DNA from: Planctomycetota bacterium | Lineage (GTDB): Bacteria; Planctomycetota; UBA11346 | Assembly: GCA_016745075.1 (NCBI GenBank) | Contig: JADGDD010000001.1 | Span: 1,125 to 65,124 of the forward strand | Length of the DNA: 64,000 bases | Reading direction: 5' to 3' | In this document: positions 1-9,445 of the stretch, in pieces | How the letters are laid out: each line of letters starts with the position of its first letter | Numbering within the stretch: the first letter of the stretch is position 1 | The notes under the pieces: generated by a model | What the model was told of the DNA's origin: nothing | The model's database searches: none | What the model saw: only the letters and a program-made list of their open reading frames with translations | Position numbers and translations under genes: made by a program

Positions 1-3000
1 AGTTTTGCCGCAGGTGAAACGAGTAAGACGATCAAACTAACGGTGGTGAATGACAGCACCGCTGAATCTTCAGAGACTGCAATTGTTACCTTATCGACTT
101 TGAGTAATATTTCCTCAATAACAACTGCATCTCAAACGCATACTATTACCGATACCGATGCCAATCCAACGGTCGCTCTTTCAGTGAATTCCTCAACGAG
201 CGCTGAAAATGATACGACGACAGTGACCTATACAGCGACATTAAGCGCGGCTAGTGGTAAAGTGTGTACGGTAAATTATGCCGTCAGCGGTACGGCCTCT
301 TTAACTTCCGATTATACCAACGCATCCGGTGATTATAGTATCGCTTCTAACGGTACGATCAGTTTTGCCGCAGGTGAAACGAGTAAGACGATCAAACTAA
401 CGGTGGTGAATGACAGCACCGCTGAATCTTCAGAGACTGCAATTGTTACCTTATCGACTTTGAGTAATATTTCCTCAATAACAACTGCATCTCAAACACA
501 TACTATTACCGATACCGATGCTAATCCAACGGTCGCTCTTTCAGTGAGTTCGGCAACGAGTGCTGAAAACGATACGACGATCGTAACGTATACGGCAACG
601 TTAAGTTCAGCATCAGGTAAAGTGTGTACGGTGAACTATGCGGTCAGCGGTACGGCCTCTTTCACTTCTGATTATACGAATACCTCAGGTGATTATAGTA
701 TCGCCTCTAACGGTACGATCAGCTTTGCCGCAGGCGAAACGAGTAAGACGATCAAATTAACGGTGGTGAATGACAGCACTGCTGAATCTTCAGAAACCGC
801 AATTGTGACGTTATCGACTTTGAGTAATATCTCCTCAATTACGACTGCTTCTCAAACACATACTATTACTGATACCGATTCTAATCCAACGGTCGCTCTT
901 TCAGTGAGTTCCTCAACGAGTGCTGAAAATGATACGACGACTGTAACGTATACGGCAACGTTAAGCGCAGCATCAGGTAAAGTGTGTACAGTAAATTATG
1001 CCGTTAGCGGTACGGCCTCTCTAACTTCCGATTATACGAATGCCTCTGGTGATTATAGTGTTGCTTCTAACGGTACGATTAGTTTTGCCGCAGGTGAAAC
1101 GAGTAAGACGATCAAACTAACGGTGGTTAATGACAGCACCGCTGAATCTTCAGAGACTGCAATTGTTACCTTATCGACTTTGAGTAATATTTCCTCAATA
1201 ACAACTGCATCTCAAACGCATACTATTACCGATACCGATGCTAATCCAACGGTCGCTCTTTCAGTGAGTTCCTCAACGAGCGCTGAAAATGATACGACGA
1301 CAGTGACCTATACAGCGACATTAAGCGCAGCTAGTGGTAAAGTGTGTACAGTAAATTATGCTGTTAGTGGTACGGCCTCTTTGACTTCCGATTATACGAA
1401 TGCCTCTGGTGATTATAGTATTGCTTCTAATGGTACGATCAGTTTTGCCGTAGGCGAAACAAGTAAGACGATCAAATTAACGGTGGTTAATGACAGCACC
1501 GCTGAATCTTCAGAAACCGCAATCGTGACCTTATCGACCTTAAGTAATATTTCCTCAATCACGACGGCTTCTCAATCACTTTTTATTGCCGAGGCGGATG
1601 CCGATACAAAGGCGGCTAAGACCGTGAGTTCCTCAACGAGTGCTGAAAATGATACGACGACAGTGACCTATACAGCGACATTAAGTGCGGCCAGTGGTAA
1701 AGTGTGCACGGTAAATTATGTAGTCAGCGGTACGACTTCTTTAACTTCCGATTATACCAACGCATCCGGTGATTATAGTATTGTTTCTAACAGTACGATT
1801 AGTTTTGCCGCAGGTGAAACGAGTAAGACGATCAAATTAACGGTGGTTAACGATGGTAGTGCTGAACCTTCAGAAACCGCAATCGTGACTTTATCGACTT
1901 TGAGTAATATCTCTTCAATTACGACGGCTTCTCAAACGCATACGATTACTGATTCAGATGCTAATCCAACGGTTGCTCTTTCAGCGAGTTCCTCAACGAG
2001 CGCTGAAAATGATGCAATCACAGTGATCTATACGGCAACGTTGAGTGCGGCTAGCAGTAAAGTTTGCACTGTAAATTATGCGGTCAGTGGGACTGCTTCT
2101 CTCGGCTCCGATTATACGAATGCCTCTGGTGATTACAGTATTGCCTCTAGTGGCGTGATTAGTTTTGCTGCGGGTGAAACAACAAAGACAATCAAATTAA
2201 CTGTGGTCAATGATGGTACTGCTGAATCTTCAGAAACCGCAATCGTAACGTTATCGATCTTGAGTAATATTTCCTCAATAACAACTGCATCTCAAACACA
2301 TACGATTACTGATGTCGATGCAGATCCAACGGTAGCCCTTTCAATGAGTTCTTCGATAAGTGCTGAAGATGACACGAAAACCGTGACCTACACGGCAACG
2401 TTAAGCACGGTGAGTAGCAAGATCTGCACCGTGAATTATGGAATAAGCGGTACGGCCTCTCTAACTTCCGATTATACGAACGCCTCTGGTGATTATAGTA
2501 TAGCTTCTAACGGTACGATCAGTTTTGCCGCAGGTGAGACGAGTAAGACGATCAAATTAATTGTGGTGAATGATGGTATCGCAGAACCTTCTGAAACGGT
2601 AACGGTTACGCTTTCTACCTTGAGTAATATCTCTTCAATTACAATGGCTTCTCATACACATACTATTACCGATGTGGATGCAGACCCAACGGTCGCTCTT
2701 TCAATGAGTTCTGCAACGAGCGCTGAAAACGATACGACGACCGTAACGTATACGGCAACGTTGAGCACGGTGAGTAGCAAGATCTGCACTGTGAATTATG
2801 GAATAAGCGGTACGGCTTCTTTAACTTCAGATTACATCAACGCCTCTGGTGATTACAGTATAGCTTCTAACGGTACGATCAGCTTTGCCGCAGGTGAGAC
2901 GAGTAAGACGATCAAATTAATTGTGGTGAATGATGGTATCGCAGAACCTTCTGAAACGGTAACGGTTACGCTTTCTACCTTGAGTAATATCTCTTCAATA

Positions 3001-3400
3001 ACGACTGCTTCTCAAACACATACGATTACTGATGTGGATGCCAATCCAACGGTCGCTCTTTCAATGAGTTCTGCAACGAGCGCTGAAAACGATACGACGA
3101 CCGTAACGTATACAGCAACGTTGAGCGCGGCCAGTGGTAAAGTGTGTACGGTAAATTATGCCGTAAGCGGTACAACCTCTTTAACTTCCGATTATACGAA
3201 CGCCTCTGGTGATTATAGTATTGCTTCTAACGGTACGGTCAGTTTTGCCGCTGGTGAAACTGCGAAGACGATATCGTTTGTGGTTGTTGATGATAACGTT
3301 CCTGAAGATACAGAAACGGTCGTTATTACATTTTCTTCTGTAAATAATATTACATCAATAACAACCGCTTCATCGCTAAGCCATTCAATCATTGATGCAG
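1..3400 (+). repeat. Tandem 360-bp repeats encoding Calx-beta units
   Basis: The sequence AGTTTTGCCGCAGGTGAAAC or a close variant recurs at 1, 361, 721, 1081, 1441, 1801, 2161, 2521, 2881 and 3241, an exact 360-bp (120-codon) period. Upstream units are nearly identical at DNA level, including synonymous sites; units after about 1800 diverge more. This pattern suggests recent duplication or gene conversion in the 5' part, and copy number could vary or be mis-assembled. Confidence 0.95.
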
Positions 3401-5184
3401 ATAATGTTGCTCCCATTATTACGGAAGGTGAATCTATTTCAGTAGTGATGGATGAAGATGGAGTGCCCACAGCCTTTAATCTTGTATTACATGTAAGTGA
3501 TGCGGACGGTGATAGCATCCAATGGCAAATTTTATCAGCTCCAAGTAAAGGCAGTGCGGAGGTGTCTGGTGTTGGGCTGACGAAATCAATTGCATATACA
3601 CCAACAGCAAACTGGAATGGGGCAGATTCGTTTGTCGTGGAGGTAACAGATGGTATTGAGACAGATACAATCACAGTTATGGTTACTGTTGCGCCAAGAA
3701 ATGATGCGTCAGTGAATACAATAGTACCTACAGTGTCAGGCTTGCTCTATGATGGGCAGGAACTTGTTGCAACAACAGGCACCTGGTCGGATGTAATTGA
3801 TGTAGCTGTTTCTGGTTCTTCGCTTATTTCCTATACGTATCAATGGCAGCGAGCAGATAATCAAAGTGGAGCAAATACGACTACGATTACAGGTGCAACA
3901 AATGCCACCTATCTACTCGCATCAGAGGATATAGGTTTTTCTGTGCGAGTGGTAGTTACAGCAATAGACACTGGGGTTGGTCTTCCGAGTACGTCGACTG
4001 CGGTGATGGCTAGTGATTGGAGTGTAGCGGTGATCAATAATACAGCGCCAGTTATTACAGAAGGAGATGCTTTCACTTTTGTGACCGATGAGGATGTTTT
4101 TGCTCAAGCAAGTATACATGCGAGTGATGTGGATAACGATGTATTAACATGGAGTATTGAGTCGCCTGCCCAAAATGGTTTGGCTACGGCAGCAGGAACG
4201 GGTACAGAAAAAATAATAGGTTATACACCAAATATAGATTGGAATGGTACAGATACATTCGTTCTTCGTGTGAGTGATGGAAAAGAATTTGATGATATAA
4301 CTGTTACAGTCACGGTCTCTCCACGTAATGATGCCCCAGTGAATACGGTAGCACCAAGTATTGTTGGAACGATGCGTGAATGGCAAACACTTACTGCTGT
4401 TGTTGGAGAGTGGAATGATGAGAAAGACACTCTTGTGTCTGGATCTTCTTCTTTGACGTATTCTTTCCAATGGCAGCGGGCGGATGATGCGAGTGGAACA
4501 AACGCGAGTGATTTGAGCGGAGCAACGCTTGTGTCTTATCAATTACAAACAGAAGACGTGCAGAAATTTATTCGTGTGGTTGTGACTGCTTCGGATAATG
4601 GTGTTGGCTTAAATGCCGTAGCATCTGCTGCAATAGAATCTACATGGTATGGTATTGTTGTAGAAAATGGACCGCCAACCATTATAGATCAATCGTTGTC
4701 GGTTATGGAAAACGTTGCTATTGGAACTGAGCTAGGGCTTATCACCGCTCAAAACTCAGAATCAGACGGTCTTCATTTCAGTATAGATGCGGAAGTACCA
4801 TTTGCTATAGATGTGAATGGAAAGCTCACCACAACAGATATGATTGATTATGAAAGTAAATCTTTGTGGGTACTAACTGTTTCTGTCGCAGATGATTTTG
4901 GAATGACGGCAAGCGGGCTTGTGACCGTTGTGGTTACTGATGCTGATGAGGCAATTGATATTACGGAAATTGTGATTACAGGTAAAGTAATTGGTTCATT
5001 GCCACAAACAGTAACCGTAGACGGTGTTCCTGTTGTGATGAATAACAATCAGTACCAATGGGTCGTACCTACTGGAGCAGATGGAACAACAACACTCACA
5101 GTACGTGTTTCGGATACAGAGGGACAAGTAACTAAAACGGTTGATATTACGGAAACAACAATTCCGACAGGAGGTGTCCAATGA
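1..5184 (+). CDS. Giant secreted Calx-beta / cadherin-like surface protein, 5' end outside the window
   Basis: The frame is open from base 1; the track start at 43 is only an internal GTG inside a repeat, so the gene begins before the window. The protein shows nine complete and one partial 120-residue Calx-beta repeats (core motif like VVNDSTAESSETAIVTLS), then two Ig/VCBS-like blocks (APIITEGE... and APVITEGD...), paired with QWQRAD-type Ig-like modules, one cadherin-like domain (VMENVAIGTELG...DADEA) and a final glucodextranase-B-like strand set (TVTVDGVPVVM). Such proteins are usually extracellular, Ca2+-binding adhesins or matrix proteins; that role is inference. No C-terminal sorting signal is recognisable. 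Each Calx-beta unit carries one cysteine (KVCTVNY), unusual for an exported repeat protein. It overlaps the next gene by 4 bp (ATGA), so the two are probably co-translated. Confidence 0.85.
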   Translation, partial: SFAAGETSKTIKLTVVNDSTAESSETAIVTLSTLSNISSITTASQTHTITDTDANPTVALSVNSSTSAENDTTTVTYTATLSAASGKVCTVNYAVSGTASLTSDYTNASGDYSIASNGTISFAAGETSKTIKLTVVNDSTAESSETAIVTLSTLSNISSITTASQTHTITDTDANPTVALSVSSATSAENDTTIVTYTATLSSASGKVCTVNYAVSGTASFTSDYTNTSGDYSIASNGTISFAAGETSKTIKLTVVNDSTAESSETAIVTLSTLSNISSITTASQTHTITDTDSNPTVALSVSSSTSAENDTTTVTYTATLSAASGKVCTVNYAVSGTASLTSDYTNASGDYSVASNGTISFAAGETSKTIKLTVVNDSTAESSETAIVTLSTLSNISSITTASQTHTITDTDANPTVALSVSSSTSAENDTTTVTYTATLSAASGKVCTVNYAVSGTASLTSDYTNASGDYSIASNGTISFAVGETSKTIKLTVVNDSTAESSETAIVTLSTLSNISSITTASQSLFIAEADADTKAAKTVSSSTSAENDTTTVTYTATLSAASGKVCTVNYVVSGTTSLTSDYTNASGDYSIVSNSTISFAAGETSKTIKLTVVNDGSAEPSETAIVTLSTLSNISSITTASQTHTITDSDANPTVALSASSSTSAENDAITVIYTATLSAASSKVCTVNYAVSGTASLGSDYTNASGDYSIASSGVISFAAGETTKTIKLTVVNDGTAESSETAIVTLSILSNISSITTASQTHTITDVDADPTVALSMSSSISAEDDTKTVTYTATLSTVSSKICTVNYGISGTASLTSDYTNASGDYSIASNGTISFAAGETSKTIKLIVVNDGIAEPSETVTVTLSTLSNISSITMASHTHTITDVDADPTVALSMSSATSAENDTTTVTYTATLSTVSSKICTVNYGISGTASLTSDYINASGDYSIASNGTISFAAGETSKTIKLIVVNDGIAEPSETVTVTLSTLSNISSITTASQTHTITDVDANPTVALSMSSATSAENDTTTVTYTATLSAASGKVCTVNYAVSGTTSLTSDYTNASGDYSIASNGTVSFAAGETAKTISFVVVDDNVPEDTETVVITFSSVNNITSITTASSLSHSIIDADNVAPIITEGESISVVMDEDGVPTAFNLVLHVSDADGDSIQWQILSAPSKGSAEVSGVGLTKSIAYTPTANWNGADSFVVEVTDGIETDTITVMVTVAPRNDASVNTIVPTVSGLLYDGQELVATTGTWSDVIDVAVSGSSLISYTYQWQRADNQSGANTTTITGATNATYLLASEDIGFSVRVVVTAIDTGVGLPSTSTAVMASDWSVAVINNTAPVITEGDAFTFVTDEDVFAQASIHASDVDNDVLTWSIESPAQNGLATAAGTGTEKIIGYTPNIDWNGTDTFVLRVSDGKEFDDITVTVTVSPRNDAPVNTVAPSIVGTMREWQTLTAVVGEWNDEKDTLVSGSSSLTYSFQWQRADDASGTNASDLSGATLVSYQLQTEDVQKFIRVVVTASDNGVGLNAVASAAIESTWYGIVVENGPPTIIDQSLSVMENVAIGTELGLITAQNSESDGLHFSIDAEVPFAIDVNGKLTTTDMIDYESKSLWVLTVSVADDFGMTASGLVTVVVTDADEAIDITEIVITGKVIGSLPQTVTVDGVPVVMNNNQYQWVVPTGADGTTTLTVRVSDTEGQVTKTVDITETTIPTGGVQ

Positions 5185-5483
5185 GATATGTGCTTGGGTG
5201 TTGCCTGATAGGTATATTAAGTGGATGCAGTGGCCTCATTTCAACGCCAACAATACCAGTTGGTACAGAAATTATTACAGCAGAGTTAAAAGGCGCATTG
5301 CCTGCTGTTGGAGGTGGAGTGGAGCGTCGAGTAACCGTTGATGGAGAAGATGCGCTTATTGATGGAGAAACTTGGTCACATAGCGTTGCTGTTAGTAAAG
5401 GGCAGAATACCTATGCTGTTGCCATTTATATTGGTGGTAAAGTAACTCCAGAACATGAAAAAGAGATCCATATAGATTATTGA
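5181..5483 (+). CDS. Small lipoprotein with an Ig-like (glucodextranase-B-like) domain
   Basis: A 100-residue protein whose ATG overlaps the stop of the giant surface protein (ATGA), with a strong GGAGGTG ribosome site ending 4 bp upstream. The N-terminus is a signal peptide with lipobox (CLIGILSGCSG), so it should be a lipid-anchored protein. The rest (VTVDGEDALIDGETWSHSV...) has the spacing of glucodextranase-B-like Ig modules and resembles the last module of the upstream protein (VTVDGVPVVMNNNQYQWVV). Inference: it is a partner or anchor for the giant protein at the envelope. The exact function is unknown. Confidence 0.7.
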   Translation: MRYVLGCCLIGILSGCSGLISTPTIPVGTEIITAELKGALPAVGGGVERRVTVDGEDALIDGETWSHSVAVSKGQNTYAVAIYIGGKVTPEHEKEIHIDY

Positions 5484-5624
5484 TACAGGTTAGTGATGAG
5501 TAGAGAGCACTCAATACTCGGAAGCTTGCAATTGATAGTGAGATTACAGGATGCCCTTATAACAGAAAGAAGCGCTTCTTTTCTATCTGAGGTCGTGGCT
5601 TTCGCGCAAAATAGGAATTCAGTC

Positions 5625-6083
<459 letters not shown>

Positions 6084-6098
6084 TATACTCCGGTCTTT

Positions 6099-6860
6099 TT
6101 AGAGCGGATTTGGTATATTAATGCAACTGTGTTCTAGGCCAAATTCCTGTGCAATATTTTGGCCAAGAGCATGAATAGCATGTGTTTCCGTGGCAGCATG
6201 ACCACAGGCAAAACAATGAGTCTTACATTCGGCAGCTTCATGCCAGGTTTGCTCACTTGTTTCCCCAGTGATAAGTGCATCAAGGCCGGCATCAGCAGCG
6301 GCGCATAAATAATTTTGTCCACCACCAGTTACGACACCAATACGCTTTATTTTTTTTGGGCCACCAGGAACGTGAATAACATCATGATCAAAAAGTGTTG
6401 CACAACGTGCTGTTAATTCCTCTGCGGTGATAGTTTCTGGTAGTGTGCCGTAGAGGCCAACATCTACGTTTTTATATGGGGCAAAACTGCCTTCTTGCTG
6501 TGCACCCAATCCAGAAAGGGCATGGGCGTTGTTGCCGTGCTTGGGGTGGGCATCAAGCGGTAAATGCCATGCCAACAAAGAACAGTGGCCTTGTAGCAAG
6601 GTCCGTATGCGTTTTCCGGTAAAGCCGCCAATATGGTCAATGCTGCCCCAGATAATGCCATGATGAACAACAAGTGCTTGGGCTCCAATATGAATAGCGT
6701 GCTCAATTGCACTCAGGCTTGCGCTGGTTGCAGTCGCAATATGAGTGATGCTGGTGTCGCTATCAACTTGGCAGCCATTGTGACAATAATCATTTCGGAA
6801 GAGATGGCTGTCGAGTAGATTATTAGTAAAGGTACACAGGTCTTGTTGTGTGCAGGTCAT
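6099..6860 (-). CDS. Nif3-like dinuclear metal centre protein (YbgI/YqfO family)
   Basis: A 253-residue protein of the Nif3/GTP cyclohydrolase I type 2-like family. Metal-binding features are visible: ALVVHHGIIWG near the N-terminus, WHLPLDAHP in the middle, and the C-terminal GETSEQTWHEA and GHAATE blocks. Family members form hexameric rings with a dinuclear metal site; the reaction is not firmly established. The ATG at 6860 is preferred (GAGGA eight bases upstream) over the TTG start of the track. It follows the HU terminator on the same strand and probably has its own promoter. Confidence 0.85.
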   Translation of the reverse strand: MTCTQQDLCTFTNNLLDSHLFRNDYCHNGCQVDSDTSITHIATATSASLSAIEHAIHIGAQALVVHHGIIWGSIDHIGGFTGKRIRTLLQGHCSLLAWHLPLDAHPKHGNNAHALSGLGAQQEGSFAPYKNVDVGLYGTLPETITAEELTARCATLFDHDVIHVPGGPKKIKRIGVVTGGGQNYLCAAADAGLDALITGETSEQTWHEAAECKTHCFACGHAATETHAIHALGQNIAQEFGLEHSCINIPNPL

Positions 6861-6893
6861 GATGCTTGTCCTCAATAAAAGCTTTCACAATAA

Positions 6894-6925
6894 AAAGCCC
6901 TTCGCTAGAAACAACGAAGGGCTTT
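6894..6925 (-). terminator. Rho-independent terminator of the HU gene
   Basis: Perfect 11-bp stem AAAGCCCTTCG / CGAAGGGCTTT with a 10-base loop, followed on the minus strand by TTATTG. It lies 42 bp after the HU stop and before the Nif3-like start. Confidence 0.85.
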
Positions 6926-6966
6926 AGGCTATTACGCTTTACGAATAACGTTTTAATAAGCAGTGC

Positions 6967-7326
6967 TTATTTGTTCCATTCGTCTTTAGCAGCTTTTGCA
7001 ATACGGAAAACAAGTTTGCGGCCAGCTTTCTTGGCAGGAACTTTACGCTCTTCACCAAAGATAACACGAGTTTGTGCTTTACGAGCAGGTGTCTCGCGAA
7101 CAACCAGTTTGCCGATACCTGGAATGGTAGCGCCAACGCCAGCGTATTTCATTACAACGTCGCCAAGTTCTTCAACAAGGGCAGCAGCTTGTTTTTTGCT
7201 GACTTCACCGATGTCGCGTTTGTTGACTGCTTCGGTCAAATGAGCAATGAGTTGAGTTTTTGTGTAGCTCTTCTCGCCTTTTTTAGGCTTTTTAAGAATA
7301 GCTGTTGGTGCTTTGGCTGTTGCCAT
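6967..7326 (-). CDS. HU-family DNA-binding protein with Lys-rich N-terminal extension
   Basis: A 119-residue histone-like protein. The body (TKTQLIAHLTEAVN... GKLVVRETPARKAQTRVIFGEERKVPAKKAGRKLVFRIAKAAKD) is a complete HU/IHF fold including the DNA-intercalating beta-arm region, preceded by a short basic tail (MATAKAPTAILKKPKKGEK). Start ATG 7326 has GGAGA upstream; the extra 38 residues in the track are unlikely. HU proteins bend and compact DNA; the basic extension is seen in several lineages, including planctomycetes. It is monocistronic, with a strong terminator downstream. Confidence 0.9.
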   Translation of the reverse strand: MATAKAPTAILKKPKKGEKSYTKTQLIAHLTEAVNKRDIGEVSKKQAAALVEELGDVVMKYAGVGATIPGIGKLVVRETPARKAQTRVIFGEERKVPAKKAGRKLVFRIAKAAKDEWNK

Positions 7327-7562
7327 GATGCATTCTCCACAGTGAGAGGTTAAAGGATGAAGAGTGCTTTTTATCGGTGTTTTTGAAATGTCCACATAAA
7401 AATACCCGTAAATAACAGGGGATTGTGTTGCATGTGTCACAACGTCTCATGAAATACGCTTCAAAAGGCATGAAGGGGTGCAAATGATTCATGTAAAGAA
7501 GGCTTGCGAGTCGTTCTGTATTCGAGTACCCTGTTGTGCAAAGAATGAGAGGGGGCCTGGCA

Positions 7563-8648
7563 ATGGCATGGATTGACCAATTATTTGTTCGGATGAGTGA
7601 AATGGGCGCAGCGGATGTTCATATAACGAGTGAGCATGTTCCACATATACGTGATTCTGGTGATTTGGTGCCGATGGAAGGGGTTCCTGCCTTATCGGCA
7701 TCACAGGTGGAACAAATTCTGAAAGAAATCATGCCAGAGAAAAATCAGGCTGAATTCGCTGACTGTAACGATACAGACTTTGCCTATGCCTTAGAGGGAA
7801 TGGGGCGCTTTCGTGCTAATATATTTAGAGACCGTTTTGGTATGGGCGGGGTCTTCCGTCGTATTCCAGAAGAAATTCTTACGGTAGAGCAACTCGGTTT
7901 ACCAGATGCCGTGGTGAATTTAACCAACTATAAGAAAGGGCTTGTTTTAGTAACGGGTCCAACTGGTTCCGGTAAATCAACAACCTTGGCGGCGATGATT
8001 GATCATATTAACGCTACTCGCCACGAGCATATTATTACTATTGAAGACCCGATTGAATTTGTACATCCAGCCAAGAAATGTTTATTAAACCAACGCGAAA
8101 TTGGTAAGCATACGCAGAGTTTTAACGCATCGTTGCGTGCAGCTTTGCGTGAGGACCCAGATATTGTGTTAGTTGGTGAAATGCGTGACTTAGAGACAAC
8201 GCGTATTGCAATCGAAACGGCAGAAACTGGCCATCTGGTTTTTGGTACTCTGCATACCAGTACCGCGGCGAGCACTGTGGACCGTATTATTAATCAGTTT
8301 CCAGCAGAAGAGCAGGAACAAATTCGCCTCATGTTGGCTGGCTCTTTACGTGGTGTGGTTGCCCAGAACTTATTGAAGAAAAAAGGCGGCGGTCGTTGTG
8401 CTGCCCTTGAAATTATGATCTGTACTCCAGGTGTAGCTGCAAATATCCGTGAAGGTAAAACCTACCAGTTACCATCAGCCATGCAAACGGGTGCTAGATA
8501 TGGTATGCAGCTTCTGAACGATGCGCTATTTGATTTGATTAAAGCAGATCGTGTTGATCCACTGGAAGCCTACGATAAGTGCCTAGATAAAGAAGATATG
8601 GCTAAGAAACTAGAAGGTATCGGGGTAGCAGTCGAGGAATCTTTTTAG
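7563..8648 (+). CDS. pilT: Type IV pilus retraction ATPase PilT
   Basis: A 361-residue PilT/VirB11-like secretion ATPase. Visible motifs are Walker A GPTGSGKST, Asp box (IITIEDPIEFVHP), Walker B region (EDPDIVLVGEMRD) and His box (GHLVFGTLHTSTA). The N-terminal PAS-like domain is present. ATG 7563, preceded by GAGAGGGGG, is preferred over the GTG at 7536. PilT drives pilus depolymerisation for twitching motility. No other pilus genes are nearby, so the rest of the system must be elsewhere. It ends at a hairpin shared with the convergent STAS gene. Confidence 0.92.
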   Translation: MAWIDQLFVRMSEMGAADVHITSEHVPHIRDSGDLVPMEGVPALSASQVEQILKEIMPEKNQAEFADCNDTDFAYALEGMGRFRANIFRDRFGMGGVFRRIPEEILTVEQLGLPDAVVNLTNYKKGLVLVTGPTGSGKSTTLAAMIDHINATRHEHIITIEDPIEFVHPAKKCLLNQREIGKHTQSFNASLRAALREDPDIVLVGEMRDLETTRIAIETAETGHLVFGTLHTSTAASTVDRIINQFPAEEQEQIRLMLAGSLRGVVAQNLLKKKGGGRCAALEIMICTPGVAANIREGKTYQLPSAMQTGARYGMQLLNDALFDLIKADRVDPLEAYDKCLDKEDMAKKLEGIGVAVEESF

Positions 8649-8676
8649 TAATTCGACCCAGACTGCATTTGTATAA

Positions 8677-8710
8677 AACGACCACCATAGAAAACCTGTG
8701 GTGGTTGTTT
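8677..8710. terminator. Terminator hairpin between convergent pilT and STAS genes
   Basis: Eleven-pair stem AACGACCACCA / TGGTGGTTGTT with one G-U pair. It lies 29 bp after the pilT stop and 17 bp after the end of the minus-strand STAS gene. T tracts are short, so efficiency is uncertain. Confidence 0.65.
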
Positions 8711-8726
8711 AGTATGGGGGGTGTTT

Positions 8727-9089
8727 TTAGCGAACAGCAGCAACAGCTTCTTCTCGTGTTGGGAAACACTCAATTAATGCTTCAAGACCAAGTAGAGAGA
8801 ATACTTCAGAGACCACATCGCTTGGAGAGGCAATGGCAATTTTCCCAATTCGGCCTTGCTTCACTTCACTCTCTGCTTGTTGAAAGTAGTTGATGAGCAA
8901 GCCAACACCTGCGCTAGAAATATAGGTTAAATTTCTTAGCTCAAAAACGACTTGGAAATGCTTGGTGGCAGCCATGCGTTCAAGGTGACTGTCGAGAATT
9001 GGTGCAGTGTGGCCATCAAGCATACCAGCAAGGCTGATAACAATAACGGATTCGTAAACGGTTTCTTTAAGGTCGAGTTTTGAGCTCAT
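8727..9089 (-). CDS. STAS-domain anti-sigma factor antagonist
   Basis: A stand-alone STAS domain of about 120 residues in the SpoIIAA/RsbV family. The conserved phosphorylatable serine block is present (LTYISSAGVGLL), and the N-terminus has the usual strand pattern (VIVISLAGMLDGHTAPIL). Such proteins bind anti-sigma kinases or act in partner-switching signalling. No RsbW-type kinase or sigma factor is nearby, so the partner is unknown. ATG 9089 has AGGA five bases upstream; an in-frame ATG at 9095 is the alternative. Confidence 0.85.
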   Translation of the reverse strand: MSSKLDLKETVYESVIVISLAGMLDGHTAPILDSHLERMAATKHFQVVFELRNLTYISSAGVGLLINYFQQAESEVKQGRIGKIAIASPSDVVSEVFSLLGLEALIECFPTREEAVAAVR

Positions 9090-9166
9090 GGCCATCCTGT
9101 GAAATATATTGAGGTTACGCTTCTGTACTCAGTACAGCGACTTGAGTTACGATTGCAAGCCCTAGC

Positions 9167-9400
9167 ATGTCGAGTATGGCTAAATTGAAATCTATAGAGG
9201 GCTGCTTCGCTGAGATAGAGCAGGTTGTTGATGATCTGGAGGGCGGCGACCTTCCTTTAGAACAAGCTTTTAAACGATACGAAGCTGGTCTGAAACATTT
9301 GCAGGCAGCAAGAAAGCAACTAGACGCTTATGATGCACGTCTGAAAGAATTACAAGATGATGCTGTGTCCGATAAAGATACAGAAGAAGACGTGTTGTAG
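9167..9400 (+). CDS. xseB: Exodeoxyribonuclease VII small subunit
   Basis: A 77-residue helical protein with the XseB signature (FAEIEQVVDDLEGGDLPLEQAFKRYEAGLKHLQ) and an acidic tail. XseB partners XseA in the nuclease that degrades single-stranded DNA to oligonucleotides. The length is typical. xseA is not in the window. A second ATG at 9176 (MAKLKS) is an alternative start; neither has a clear ribosome site. Confidence 0.88.
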   Translation: MSSMAKLKSIEGCFAEIEQVVDDLEGGDLPLEQAFKRYEAGLKHLQAARKQLDAYDARLKELQDDAVSDKDTEEDVL

Positions 9401-9445
9401 AAACACTGTACAACAGCGAAAAATGATGCATATGATAGGTATATT

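Noticed and set aside
1-3400. Long regular repeats considered as a CRISPR array
   Set aside because: The period is 360 bp, fully coding in one frame, with no spacer variation.
3213-5181. Several ORFs opposite the giant surface protein
   Set aside because: They are antisense shadows of a strong coding frame with no ribosome sites or family signals.
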